From JAGVWJ01 sp964588555 (GTDB taxonomy: Archaea; Micrarchaeota; Micrarchaeia; Anstonellales; Bilamarchaeaceae): a stretch of DNA of 64,000 nucleotides. Below the pieces are notes generated by a model. The model saw only the letters and a program-made list of their open reading frames with translations. It had not been told where the DNA came from and did no database searches. The stretch covers positions 11,993-75,992 of the forward strand of contig CAZPPT010000007.1 in assembly GCA_964588555.1 (NCBI GenBank). Direction: 5' to 3'. Shown piece by piece: positions 23,962 to 32,675 of this stretch; positions within the stretch are counted from its first letter, which is position 1, and each line of letters starts with the position of its first letter. The position numbers and the translations under genes are program-made.

Positions 23962-26541
23962 ATGATGACAAGCATAGTCGAACTCATCAAGGAGAAGTTC
24001 ACCGACCTTACCGATATCCAAAAAATCGCAATTCCAAAAATCCTTGCAGGCGAGCACACGTTAGTGCTAGCTGAAACCGGCGCAGGAAAATCAGAGGCAG
24101 TTTGGCTTCCGGTGCTTGAAAAAATCAAGGGAGGGGCTAAAAGCGGCGGCATCCAGGCACTCTATATCTCACCGCTTCGCGCGCTTGGACGCGACCAGTA
24201 TTCCCGGTTTAGCTGGTGGTGCGAACGGTTGGGGATCACCCACGGAGTACGTACGGGAGACACGACGCAAAGCGAGCGGACAAAGCACCGACAAAATGCG
24301 CCACAAATACTCATCACAACCCCTGAAAGCCTCCAGGCGCTTTTGTTAGGGCGCGTTATGCGCGAGCATCTTAAGGCAATTCGCTTTGTCATTATCGACG
24401 AGGTCCATGACATTCTTGACAATAAGCGGGGTGCACAGTTGAGCCTTGCCTTAGAGCGCCTCGAAGAGATCGCACCGAATTTCCAGCGTATTGCAGTAAG
24501 TGCAACGGTTGCAAACGAGGAGGAGGCGGCGTATCTCGTATTCGGCAAAGCGCGAAACTATTCAATTGCAGAAGTGGGAAAAGGAAGAAAGCTCGATTTT
24601 AGCGTTGAATACATAAAAAAGCAAGAGGAGCGCTTGGCACGCATAAAAGGCTTGTGTGAGACGCACCGTACTCTTTTATTTGTAAATACGCGAAGCACTG
24701 CCGAAGACCTTGGCGCAACGCTCAAGAAAATGGGCGCACCGATTGAGGTACATCATGGTTCGCTTTCCAAGGATGTGCGGATTGCGGCAGAAGACCGTTT
24801 CAAGAGCGGCGAAGTGAAAAGCCTCCTTGCAACAAGCTCATTGGAACTTGGTATTGATATAGGCGATGTCGACCTAGTAATTCAGTACGGTTCACCGCAC
24901 CAGGTTTTCCGACTCATTCAACGGGTGGGAAGAAGCGGCCACAGCCTTCAGAAAACCCCAAAAGGTATCGTGTTTCCAGCAGATTTTGATGATTATCTTG
25001 AATCAGAGACAATCATTACCTACGCAACAAACAAATGGATGGAAGATAAACGTGCGGAAAAAGGCGCATTAGATGTCATTGCACACCAGCTTGTCGGTAT
25101 CCTGCTTGAGCGCGGGAGAAGCGATTTGCGCGTCATCCACGAAATCCTTAACCGTTCATACGCGTATCAGGTGTCCTTTGATAAGCTAAAAAAGGTCGCC
25201 TTGCAGCTCCTTGCAGAGCGGCTTGTCTTTTACGACGAATCCCCTGACGGCCTGCACGCAAAGGTAAAAACAACGTCACGGGCACGCTTGTACTACTACA
25301 AGAACCTCTCAACCATCCCAAAGGAGAAGCGTTACCTCATGAAGGAGGCAGCAAGCAATAAGATAATTGCAAACCTTGATGAAACGTTTGTCATGAACCT
25401 TGAGAACAATGCAAGCTTTCTTGCAAAGGGTTTGCCCTGGCAAATTCTTGATATTACTGAAAACGAAGTCATTGTCCAGCCAAGCGCTGCAACTGACATT
25501 GCAATTCCGGAGTGGATTGGCGAGGATATTCCTGTTGACTACGAGATTGCACAAGGGGTTGGAAAAATTCGAAAAGCGCACAAAAAAGAAGAGAAAAGCG
25601 CACTAATGTATGATGAGAAAAGCATTATCATCGAAGTAGTCGAGGATATCATCGTTATTCACGCGTGTTTTGGCACAAAAATAAATGAAACGCTTGCACG
25701 CATATTTTCGTATCACCTCTCAAAACTTATTGGCGAGAGCGTGCGAGCAGTTGCTGACCCCTATCGCATCATGGTTAAACTGCCGTTTCCGCTTGACCAA
25801 AAACACGTTACATCTTCGTTTGAACGAATACGCCACATAAGATCGCAACTCGAAACCAGCCTTGAAGATTCGTTTTTGCTCAAAGTCCGCTTTACGCACG
25901 TTGCACGCCTCTTTGGCTTGCTTGACGAGGACGGCGCCATGACAACTAGGCTTATCCGGCTTTTACGAAATAATATCATTTACGAAGAAGCGCTGCGTGC
26001 GCTTATTTTTAGGTATTTTGACGTTGAGGGCGCAGAGGCCGTTATCGATCGGATACAGGGAAGAGAACTTACACTCGCCGTAGATAAACGCGAAAAACTA
26101 AGCTATTTTGCACGCGTTGGGATCGACAAAATAAGCGCGGGCGAAACGATGGGAGGTTTTGAGCCCAGGAAGGCAATGATTGCCGCACTTAAGGAGCGGG
26201 TGCTTTCAAAGACATTTGAACTAATCTGCCTTAACTGCAAGGCAACCCGTTTTTTGCATCTTGCCGGCGCGTCAGAAACAATAACCTGCCACAATTGCAA
26301 GACCGCTGCACTTACGCTTTCGGAAAAGAAAAATAATAAAGCAGAATCAGAATATGTTGCACGCCTTATCCGAAATTACGGGAAACGTGCACTCGAGGCA
26401 TTAGGCGTCTATGGCATCGGTGCAAGTACTGCCGAGCGCGTGCTTAAGGGGTTACATAGAAGCGAGGAAGAGTTTTACCTTGATTTATTGAATGCGCAGA
26501 AAAACTTTATTAAGAATAAGAAGTACTGGAAACTGGGATAA
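23962..26541 (+). CDS. Lhr-type superfamily 2 DNA helicase
   Basis: This 859-residue helicase has motif I AETGAGKSE, motif Ia ISPLRALGRDQYSRF, motif II IIDEVHD (DEVH), motif III VSATV, motif V SSLELGIDIGDVDLVIQYG and motif VI LIQRVGRSG. SSLELGIDIG and the long C-terminal wing after residue 400 are characteristic of the Lhr family (large helicase-related), ATP-dependent 3'-5' translocases in archaeal DNA repair. A zinc-type tail (CLNCKATRFLHL ... CHNCK, about residues 755-780) precedes a helix-hairpin-like YGKRALEALGVYGIGASTAERVL. It is not in an obvious operon. Confidence 0.85.
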   Translation: MMTSIVELIKEKFTDLTDIQKIAIPKILAGEHTLVLAETGAGKSEAVWLPVLEKIKGGAKSGGIQALYISPLRALGRDQYSRFSWWCERLGITHGVRTGDTTQSERTKHRQNAPQILITTPESLQALLLGRVMREHLKAIRFVIIDEVHDILDNKRGAQLSLALERLEEIAPNFQRIAVSATVANEEEAAYLVFGKARNYSIAEVGKGRKLDFSVEYIKKQEERLARIKGLCETHRTLLFVNTRSTAEDLGATLKKMGAPIEVHHGSLSKDVRIAAEDRFKSGEVKSLLATSSLELGIDIGDVDLVIQYGSPHQVFRLIQRVGRSGHSLQKTPKGIVFPADFDDYLESETIITYATNKWMEDKRAEKGALDVIAHQLVGILLERGRSDLRVIHEILNRSYAYQVSFDKLKKVALQLLAERLVFYDESPDGLHAKVKTTSRARLYYYKNLSTIPKEKRYLMKEAASNKIIANLDETFVMNLENNASFLAKGLPWQILDITENEVIVQPSAATDIAIPEWIGEDIPVDYEIAQGVGKIRKAHKKEEKSALMYDEKSIIIEVVEDIIVIHACFGTKINETLARIFSYHLSKLIGESVRAVADPYRIMVKLPFPLDQKHVTSSFERIRHIRSQLETSLEDSFLLKVRFTHVARLFGLLDEDGAMTTRLIRLLRNNIIYEEALRALIFRYFDVEGAEAVIDRIQGRELTLAVDKREKLSYFARVGIDKISAGETMGGFEPRKAMIAALKERVLSKTFELICLNCKATRFLHLAGASETITCHNCKTAALTLSEKKNNKAESEYVARLIRNYGKRALEALGVYGIGASTAERVLKGLHRSEEEFYLDLLNAQKNFIKNKKYWKLG

Positions 26542-26581
26542 TAACGAAATGTTTAAATACTATAGCTTACTATATTGATCT

Positions 26582-26800
26582 ATGGCAACTACAATACAGA
26601 TAAGCAATGACCTTCAAACTGAACTTTCAAAGCGCAAACTTTCAGAGCGGGAAACCTACGAAGAAATTATCTGGGATCTGCTCGAAGACACGCGTGAAAT
26701 AAATGAAGAAACCAAACGTGAGCTTGAAGAAGCGCGTGCTGAAATAAAAAAGGGCAAGTTTCGTACATTTGAACAGATTAAGAAGGAAGCCGGATTCTGA
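26582..26800 (+). CDS. Antitoxin of second RelBE-type pair
   Basis: This 72-residue protein starts ATTIQISNDLQTELSKRKLSERETYEEIIWDLLED, a pattern seen in archaeal RHH-type antitoxins. It then has a long charged helix (ETKRELEEARAEIKKGKF). A TATA-like TGTTTAAATAC (26549-26559) lies about 25-30 bp upstream. The stop overlaps the toxin start by one base (TGATG). Confidence 0.75.
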   Translation: MATTIQISNDLQTELSKRKLSERETYEEIIWDLLEDTREINEETKRELEEARAEIKKGKFRTFEQIKKEAGF

Positions 26801-27048
26801 TGTACGAGATTATTTTTTCAGATACTGCCAGTAAGCAATTTAATAAACTAGATAAAATTATGCAGGAAAGAATCATTGGCGCTTTAGAGAGAATACGCAT
26901 ACGTCCGGATAATTATATTACAAAATTGGTTGGCGAGATCGCGTATAAATTGAGAGTTGGAGATTACCGTCTCCTGCTTGACGTTGAAAGAGAAAAATTG
27001 CTTATTCTTGTCATTAAAATCGGGCATAGAAAAAATATTTACGATTAA
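26800..27048 (+). CDS. RelE-family toxin
   Basis: This 82-residue RelE-fold protein contains YEIIFSDTASKQFNKL, AYKLRVGDYRLLLDVE and a C-terminal GHRKNIYD. Its RVGDYR and HRKNIY match the toxin at 4799 (RIGDYR, HRGRIY), so the two belong to the same family although their antitoxins are unrelated. Ribosome-dependent mRNA cleavage is the usual activity. The end is 5 bp from the convergent permease gene. Confidence 0.82.
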   Translation: MYEIIFSDTASKQFNKLDKIMQERIIGALERIRIRPDNYITKLVGEIAYKLRVGDYRLLLDVEREKLLILVIKIGHRKNIYD

Positions 27049-27053
27049 AGCAT

Positions 27054-28370
27054 TTAGCCTGCCTGCAAAATCGCACCAATCAATAACAATATCGCAGACA
27101 GCACCATATACGGATCGATCTCGTTCCATTTTTTTGCAATGACCTTGCCGCCAATGTATACGATAAAACCGATAAGAAGCGCCTTGTCAATCGCAAATGT
27201 GTAGATGACTGTTCCGATCATTGTAAGTAACGTCGCTATTTCCAATCTGTTGTAGCCTATTAACTCGTTTCGAGAAGGAAATAACGCAATCCCGACCCAT
27301 ACAAGCGCCCCTGTTGTTGCAATGACTGGTATGAGTCCGACAAGAGGCGTAAGCGCAAGGAACAGAATCATCAGTATGCCACATACAATTGCAGTAAGTC
27401 CGGTTCTTCCGCCTTCGCCAATGCCAACAGCGCTTTCCACATACGTAATGATACTTGTTGTGCCAAGCGCCGCCCCGCCAACCGTCCCTATCCCGTCAAC
27501 AGCGAGCGCCTCCTTCATTTTCGACATCGAACCGTTCTTATCAAGTACGCTCGTGTTTCGCGTAAGTCCGATGAACTTTGCAACGCTTCCATAAAAGTCG
27601 ACGAGGAATAGCACGAGGATGACGCTTGCCATTCGCGGCTCAAATATAACGCCCACGTCCATTTGCATTATTCCTGCAAACATATCTGTTGAAACAGGCG
27701 CTGTTTCATTTGGTTCCACCCCAAGAAGCACATGTGCAAGAACCGATGCAAGGATGATGCTGATAAGTACGCTTCCGATAATCCGTAATCGTTGCAGGAT
27801 AAGGATGATAGCAAGCCCAACCACGAGTAATAGCGCCGGCAGCGATACGATCGCCCCGACCCCAGTCAATTGCACCCCTTCATACATAAGCATCCCGCTT
27901 ATCCGAAATGCGATGAGCATAAGGAATATTCCTACACATACCGAAAGCCCCGCCTTCATTTTGTCAGGAATCGCACGGATGATCCGAACCCGTACGTCGG
28001 AAATTGTAATTACGAGGCAGATGATCCCAGACCAAAACACCGCACCAAGCGCCTGCTGCCATGTAAACCCGAGCTGCCCTATTACAAAAAATGCGACATA
28101 CGCATTCATTTCCATGCCCGGCGCAAGCACAAGCGGCTTTTTTGCCCATGCTCCCATAAGGAGCGTGCTTGCTGCTGATGCAACAATGGTGGCAAAAAGC
28201 ACTGCCCCTTTGTCAAACCCCCCTTCAGCAAGGATTGCGGGATTCACGACAAAGATGTATGAGAGCGCAAGGAATGTCGATAGCCCTGCAAGGATTTCTG
28301 TCTTGAAATTTGTTTTGTGTTTTGTAAAATCAAAATGTTCCTTGATCTCACTTAACCATTTGTCACACAT
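27054..28370 (-). CDS. NCS2-family purine permease (AzgA-like)
   Basis: This 438-residue polytopic membrane protein resembles adenine/guanine/hypoxanthine permeases. The N-terminal TEILAGLSTFLALSYIFVVNPAIL is the AzgA/PbuG signature, and GMEMNAYVAFFVIGQLGFTWQQALGAVFWSG follows. Further on, KEALAVDGIGTVGGAALGTTSIITYVESAVGIGEGGRTGL contains the conserved substrate-site loop. About 12-13 hydrophobic segments are visible. It would import purine bases with a cation. The ATG at 28370 is preferred; a GTG at 28379 overlaps the upstream stop. Confidence 0.87.
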   Translation of the reverse strand: MCDKWLSEIKEHFDFTKHKTNFKTEILAGLSTFLALSYIFVVNPAILAEGGFDKGAVLFATIVASAASTLLMGAWAKKPLVLAPGMEMNAYVAFFVIGQLGFTWQQALGAVFWSGIICLVITISDVRVRIIRAIPDKMKAGLSVCVGIFLMLIAFRISGMLMYEGVQLTGVGAIVSLPALLLVVGLAIILILQRLRIIGSVLISIILASVLAHVLLGVEPNETAPVSTDMFAGIMQMDVGVIFEPRMASVILVLFLVDFYGSVAKFIGLTRNTSVLDKNGSMSKMKEALAVDGIGTVGGAALGTTSIITYVESAVGIGEGGRTGLTAIVCGILMILFLALTPLVGLIPVIATTGALVWVGIALFPSRNELIGYNRLEIATLLTMIGTVIYTFAIDKALLIGFIVYIGGKVIAKKWNEIDPYMVLSAILLLIGAILQAG

Positions 28371-28375
28371 ACATG

Positions 28376-29041
28376 TCACGTCCCAAATTCAATTGCCGTT
28401 AGCACATTGCAACTCCTTAGCTCACCTGTTTCCGGATCAACCATCGGTGCTCCTTTAATAGAAATTATTATTGAGCCAAGTCTCAGCATTACCCCCAACT
28501 CTATACCTACTCCCTTTATTTTTTCATCGAGCATAAGGAGGGTTATTTTTGGGTTTATCCTGATTTCGTCTACCAAGCTAATATTGTACCTTATGAACAC
28601 GTCGCCTGATTTTCCGCCGAGCCATTCAACTGCTATGCGGAAGTCATCAAGATGTGCCATCAGCCCGACTCCTGGGTGGATAAGCGGAACAGCGTAGAAC
28701 TCATCACTATATACATAGCCAGTTATGCTTAGTTCCCCAAGCGTGGTTTGTACGGCTGTTGAAGTAACGGCTAGTTCCAAAGCTTCGGCCCTTATGTTCT
28801 TTCCATCATAGGAAATAGTAATTGATCCGTTTATTGAGCCCGGGAAAACACGTATCCCAGCCCCTAAACCAAACCCCGCACGCGGTCCCTTACCTTTTTC
28901 ATATAAACCAATAATTGCCCGTGCATGTGCATCGTCCGCACGCGAAGGGGTAGGTAACATAATTAATCCAGCGATAAGCGGTGCGGCCAGAATCGTTTTA
29001 ATTTGCTTGAATAGTTTCCTTTCCTTTGTTTTCGTTTTCAT
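28376..29041 (-). CDS. Secreted beta-rich protein of unknown function
   Basis: This 221-residue protein has a basic N-terminus followed by a hydrophobic segment (IKTILAAPLIAGLIMLPTPSRA), a plausible signal peptide with cleavage near the SRADD site. The rest is strand-rich, with alternating hydrophobic residues (GSITISYDGKNIRAEALEL, LGSIIISIKGAPM) and glycine-rich turns. I do not recognise the family. The gene lies between a methyltransferase upstream (overlap with the GTG frame) and the purine permease downstream, all on the minus strand. Confidence 0.5.
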   Translation of the reverse strand: MKTKTKERKLFKQIKTILAAPLIAGLIMLPTPSRADDAHARAIIGLYEKGKGPRAGFGLGAGIRVFPGSINGSITISYDGKNIRAEALELAVTSTAVQTTLGELSITGYVYSDEFYAVPLIHPGVGLMAHLDDFRIAVEWLGGKSGDVFIRYNISLVDEIRINPKITLLMLDEKIKGVGIELGVMLRLGSIIISIKGAPMVDPETGELRSCNVLTAIEFGT

Positions 29042-29046
29042 GGAAT

Positions 29047-29736
29047 TCACATATTACTTACGCGAAATATGACAAAATCGCTAATCTCTCTTCCATCTGC
29101 CACTTCATATGATGGCGTGAAAAAAGGTTTGGCATCAAGGCCGTGCGCACGGAACACGCCTTTATACCAGCCTATTGGGCGGTGTGTTTCTTCTATATGG
29201 TATCCGCCTTCTTTCTTGGTCTTTTGGTAGCAGTGATTCTCTTCATATTCATGACCCGTCGGGTGGCGAAAGTCAATAACTGATTCCGAAACATCAAAGA
29301 TGCGTGGGTTGCAAAAACCAATAAATGCACTTCCGCCTGGCTTGGCGAGTAGTTTAATATTTTGCATAATATCCACTACCTCGTCATCCGGCACGATACA
29401 GAGCACAAGATTACAAAGTACAATGTCAAATGCGCTTTTTGGTATTTGGCCGACAGTACGAAATACATTTTCGACTCCAAGCTTCTCTTCACAAATCCGG
29501 TTCATATCTGGTGAAATATCAAATGTTTGTACCTGCGCCCCCATGCGTGCAAAGCGCTGTGCAATAACTGCCGGTCCCGCCCCATAGTCAAGTACGCGTT
29601 TTCCGCTTATTTCTCCACAAAGTCGTGCGAGCGTATTATCATAGATCCGCTGCTTGAGGTCCTCGCCCAGTAGCTCACCTGCAACGCGCGCCCATTCGTG
29701 CATCTTTTGCACCCGTTTTCCGCTATTTATTACCAT
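29047..29736 (-). CDS. Class I SAM-dependent methyltransferase
   Basis: This 229-residue protein has the Rossmann-fold motif I (VLDYGAGPAVIAQRFARMG), motif II acidic end (VQTFDISPDM), and a motif IV/V stretch (FDIVLCNLVLCIVPDDE), followed by LAKPGGSAFIGFCNPRIF. A small-molecule substrate is likely but unknown. The ATG at 29736 has a GGTGA ribosome site 5-6 nt upstream, which favours it over the GTG and TTG further 5'. Confidence 0.83.
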   Translation of the reverse strand: MVINSGKRVQKMHEWARVAGELLGEDLKQRIYDNTLARLCGEISGKRVLDYGAGPAVIAQRFARMGAQVQTFDISPDMNRICEEKLGVENVFRTVGQIPKSAFDIVLCNLVLCIVPDDEVVDIMQNIKLLAKPGGSAFIGFCNPRIFDVSESVIDFRHPTGHEYEENHCYQKTKKEGGYHIEETHRPIGWYKGVFRAHGLDAKPFFTPSYEVADGREISDFVIFRVSNM

Positions 29737-29839
29737 AATTATCACCAACTATAACAACAAAATTATATTATTTAATATATTTTAAGAAAAAATGCAAGAA
29801 AAACGAAAATTATATAAATATTTTTAGGAAAAATAACTT

Positions 29840-29986
29840 ATGACAGCTAATAAGAAGAATAAGGAAATTTTGAAAAAATTCAGGGATTTTACAAAAGATA
29901 GTACTATGAGCGAAGAAGATGCTCTTCGCCTCAGTAAAGGGGTAAGTTTGGCTGTTGCTAACCGATACAAAGAGATGAAGAAATGA
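29840..29986 (+). CDS. Antitoxin-tail-like small protein
   Basis: This 48-residue basic ORF ends MSEEDALRLSKGVSLAVANRYKEMKK. It resembles the C-terminal toxin-binding tail of archaeal VapB proteins (T/S-E-E-D-A-L-x-L), but has no RHH N-terminus and no adjacent toxin. Its stop overlaps the start of the regulator gene (ATGA at 29983-29986), so the two are probably one transcript. It could be a remnant antitoxin or a short coupled leader peptide. Confidence 0.45.
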   Translation: MTANKKNKEILKKFRDFTKDSTMSEEDALRLSKGVSLAVANRYKEMKK

Positions 29987-31062
29987 AAACGATTAGTGTC
30001 GAAACAGCGCGGGGGTTGGAACCCTCAAGGGGGCAGATAAGTAAAATAGAACGACTGAAGCACGAACGTTCTGGAACGAGAGATGTGCCGCCCCCTCATG
30101 GGCTCGATAAAAAAGACAAGGAACTCCTTACACTACTTTACCTTAACTCCCGCGCGAGCTTTACGCAGCTTGGCAAGGAGCTAAAATTAAGTGCAAGTAC
30201 GGTGGAACGACGGCTGCGGCAGCTTAAAGAACAAGGAATCATTTCGCTTTTATTCGCAGATGTAAACCTTGCAAAGCTTGGCTTTAAGGCGTATCGTATT
30301 TATCTGAAGTTTGACGTGTTTGATGAGAAAACTGAAAAAGAAGTGCTCGCTCTTTTCGAAAGTTATCCGCGAACGCTCTGGGGTGTTGTGTGCCAGGGCG
30401 AATACGATGTACTCTGGCGAATTATCGCGCAGGATGAAGTGGAGGTTGAAGATGCGCTTAACCGTGTCACAGAGCGTTTTGGAAAAAACATTATTGAAAA
30501 GGCCGTCGCGACAACCACGTATCAAACCTATTTATCATGGAACCGCGCACTCGGTGGTGAACGTCATCCTGAATTCCCGCTTGAAAAAGTAGGAAAAGGC
30601 GAGGCGCTAGACAAAATCGATACACGAATACTTGCACTTCTTTATGATGATGCGCGAGCGACAACTGTTGAAATCGCGAGTCGAATTAATCTAACGCCAG
30701 ATGCGGTTACCTATCGGATAAAGCGCCTGACCGAAAAAGAATTAATCTTAGGATATACCGCGTGGTTTGACACAAAAAAGCTTGGGTTTGAATACTACAA
30801 ACTCCTCATCAATTTTCGCGGCATGACGCACGAGAAGGAAAAGAAATTCCTTGATTTTTGCCTGGAGCACGACAATGTTGTATTTTTGAACAAGACAATC
30901 GGGAGCTGGGATATTGAAGTGGATATTATTGTTGTAGATACGGCCGAATTACACCGGTTCATACTCGAAATAAAAACAAAGTTCGGCCACCTTATTGGCA
31001 CGCACCGCTATATTAGTGCAATTGAAGAACGGATGCTTAATCCGATACGGGAGTTTCTATAA
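29983..31062 (+). CDS. Tandem Lrp/AsnC-family transcription regulator
   Basis: This 359-residue protein is a duplicated Lrp/AsnC regulator. The first winged HTH (about residues 40-95) contains LNSRASFTQLGKELKLSASTVERRLRQLKEQGII; the second (about 212-262) contains YDDARATTVEIASRINLTPDAVTYRIKRLTEKELI. Each is followed by an effector-type domain with a beta-alpha repeat (for example GVVCQGEYDVLWRIIAQ and NKTIGSWDIEVDIIVVD). Such double-domain forms occur in archaea and probably bind DNA as compact dimers. Its 3' end overlaps the convergent taw1 gene by 6 bp. Confidence 0.83.
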   Translation: MKTISVETARGLEPSRGQISKIERLKHERSGTRDVPPPHGLDKKDKELLTLLYLNSRASFTQLGKELKLSASTVERRLRQLKEQGIISLLFADVNLAKLGFKAYRIYLKFDVFDEKTEKEVLALFESYPRTLWGVVCQGEYDVLWRIIAQDEVEVEDALNRVTERFGKNIIEKAVATTTYQTYLSWNRALGGERHPEFPLEKVGKGEALDKIDTRILALLYDDARATTVEIASRINLTPDAVTYRIKRLTEKELILGYTAWFDTKKLGFEYYKLLINFRGMTHEKEKKFLDFCLEHDNVVFLNKTIGSWDIEVDIIVVDTAELHRFILEIKTKFGHLIGTHRYISAIEERMLNPIREFL

Positions 31063-32220
31063 ATTCATCTCACTTACTTCGCCAGTTGCCTCTTCAAGCA
31101 TTTTCTTTTTTGCCATCCGTTTTCTGTGTCGTCGTGAGACAAAGTCACTTGATTTCTTGCCGCTCAAACCAGGCCGCGGAGTTATTTTAAGGTAATCCTC
31201 GGCGCTAAATTCAACACCGGAAGTTACCAGTTCATGATATTTTTCAAAATCAATCCACGTGTGCCATTTGCCATCTTTTTTGAATGTCTTTTTTGCAAGC
31301 ATGACAACGCATGACTGCGGGTGATCTGTGACAATTTCGTATCCTGAAATGTGTTTTTCTAATTCCTTTGCATATTCAACCACTTCTTCGTGTAAGGGCA
31401 TGTTCTCTCGTTTTAATCGAGAAGTTGACGCGCCAACAAACATGTACCCCTTTATTTCTACAAAATCAGAATCTGCCCGCTTAATGAGTTCGGCGTACTT
31501 GTCAAAATCCAAATTGTTTATGCCTTTTATCATAGTTAAGCGGATGCACGTCCTTTGCTTTTTCTCTTTCATGTAATCAAGACTTTGCATGAGTCGCTCC
31601 CAATTGTCCTTAAAGAGCGGCTTATCAACGTGCTTGAGCGCTTCCTTTGTTGGCGCATCGATGCTGATATAGAGTTGCGTAACCGGCTTTAGATCTCGCA
31701 TCTGTTCGGGGTATTGCGCATTTGTCACTAAAAACGTGGAAATTCCCTGCCGGTTAAACTCTTCAATTGCCTCATTGATGCGCGGATAGAAAATCGGTTC
31801 ACCGGTAAGAGAGAGCGCAACGTGCTTGACTGTTTTTGCCTTTTCGTACATTGCCTTGTTTGCAGTTGGTGATCCACCAAACCCATTGAGCAGGCTTTGA
31901 TGCGCTTCTTTGCTTTCAGTTACAATTTCTATTGGGTCATCAACTGCCCACTTCCATTCCTTTGAGACTGGTGCCTTGTACCCTCGCCAGCAGAAAGTGC
32001 AGCGGTTTGCGCATGAGATGCTTGTTGTCATCTGCATGCATTGGTTACTCATGATGCCGTAGAACTTGAGCTTGTAGCAGCCGCCCTCACCACGAATCAT
32101 ATTTTTTGTCCAGCCGCAGACCTTTACTGCGCTATGGTTTCCGACAACGCGGTACTGCTGTCGCTCGAGCTCTTCTTTTGCAGAGGGAGTAAGCATCGAA
32201 GTGGATACTGAATCATACAT
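31057..32220 (-). CDS. taw1: 4-Demethylwyosine synthase (radical SAM)
   Basis: This 387-residue radical-SAM enzyme has CANRCTFCWRGYKAP, the CxxxCxxC cluster motif with the Trp of the Tyw1/Taw1 family. HVALSLTGEPIFYP and IDAPTKEALKHVD are further signature stretches. It condenses pyruvate with N1-methylguanosine at position 37 of tRNA-Phe, in the archaeal wyosine pathway. The N-terminal cysteine (VCGWTKN) and GGCYKLKFYG are part of the second cluster region. It is the only wyosine gene in the window. Confidence 0.92.
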   Translation of the reverse strand: MYDSVSTSMLTPSAKEELERQQYRVVGNHSAVKVCGWTKNMIRGEGGCYKLKFYGIMSNQCMQMTTSISCANRCTFCWRGYKAPVSKEWKWAVDDPIEIVTESKEAHQSLLNGFGGSPTANKAMYEKAKTVKHVALSLTGEPIFYPRINEAIEEFNRQGISTFLVTNAQYPEQMRDLKPVTQLYISIDAPTKEALKHVDKPLFKDNWERLMQSLDYMKEKKQRTCIRLTMIKGINNLDFDKYAELIKRADSDFVEIKGYMFVGASTSRLKRENMPLHEEVVEYAKELEKHISGYEIVTDHPQSCVVMLAKKTFKKDGKWHTWIDFEKYHELVTSGVEFSAEDYLKITPRPGLSGKKSSDFVSRRHRKRMAKKKMLEEATGEVSEMNL

Positions 32221-32272
32221 ATACAGATTTAACCCCCGATTTGTTTAAAAATACTTAAGGAGAAATAAGCCC

Positions 32273-32545
32273 ATGGCGATCCCTTTACAGACTGAATCTG
32301 ACCGGCATGCACTTCACAAAACACTTATGACGCTTGGTGCAAGCGAACTTGACGCAAAGATTTTACTTGACTGCGTTCTCTCAAGCAAATCGTGCTCATG
32401 GGTAAATACGGACATGATAGAGGATAAGCACGTTTTGGCGCTTAACAAATTCATGGTTGAGAACAACTACCCGCTTTTGGTAAAGGTAGAGCAAGTCCCC
32501 ATGCGCGGGAAATTTATCTGGGAAGTTAAGGCGAAGAAAAAGTGA
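32273..32545 (+). CDS. Uncharacterised small protein, 90 aa
   Basis: I do not recognise this 90-residue protein. It has two hydrophobic-patterned helices (HALHKTLMTLGASELDAKILL) and a C-terminal strand pair (PLLVKVEQVPMRGKFIWEVKAK). There is a conserved-looking pair of Cys (LDCVLSSKSC). A TATA box TTTGTTTAAAAAT (about 32239-32251) supports ATG 32273. No operon partner on this strand. Confidence 0.45.
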   Translation: MAIPLQTESDRHALHKTLMTLGASELDAKILLDCVLSSKSCSWVNTDMIEDKHVLALNKFMVENNYPLLVKVEQVPMRGKFIWEVKAKKK

Positions 32546-32675
32546 TTTTTTCTTACTTTTTTTAAAATTCCAATTTAACTTTAGTAATGCTTTTATTAAA
32601 CTAGATTTTAATTTTAGTAAAAACTAAGAAAACATTTTTAAATAAGTAGCAGTTTTGTCCATTCAAATGAACAAA

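Noticed and set aside
27619..28458. Long open frame on the plus strand opposite the purine permease
   Set aside because: It is the antisense shadow of a clearly recognisable permease; the composition is low-complexity Thr/Ile/Ser and there is no promoter.
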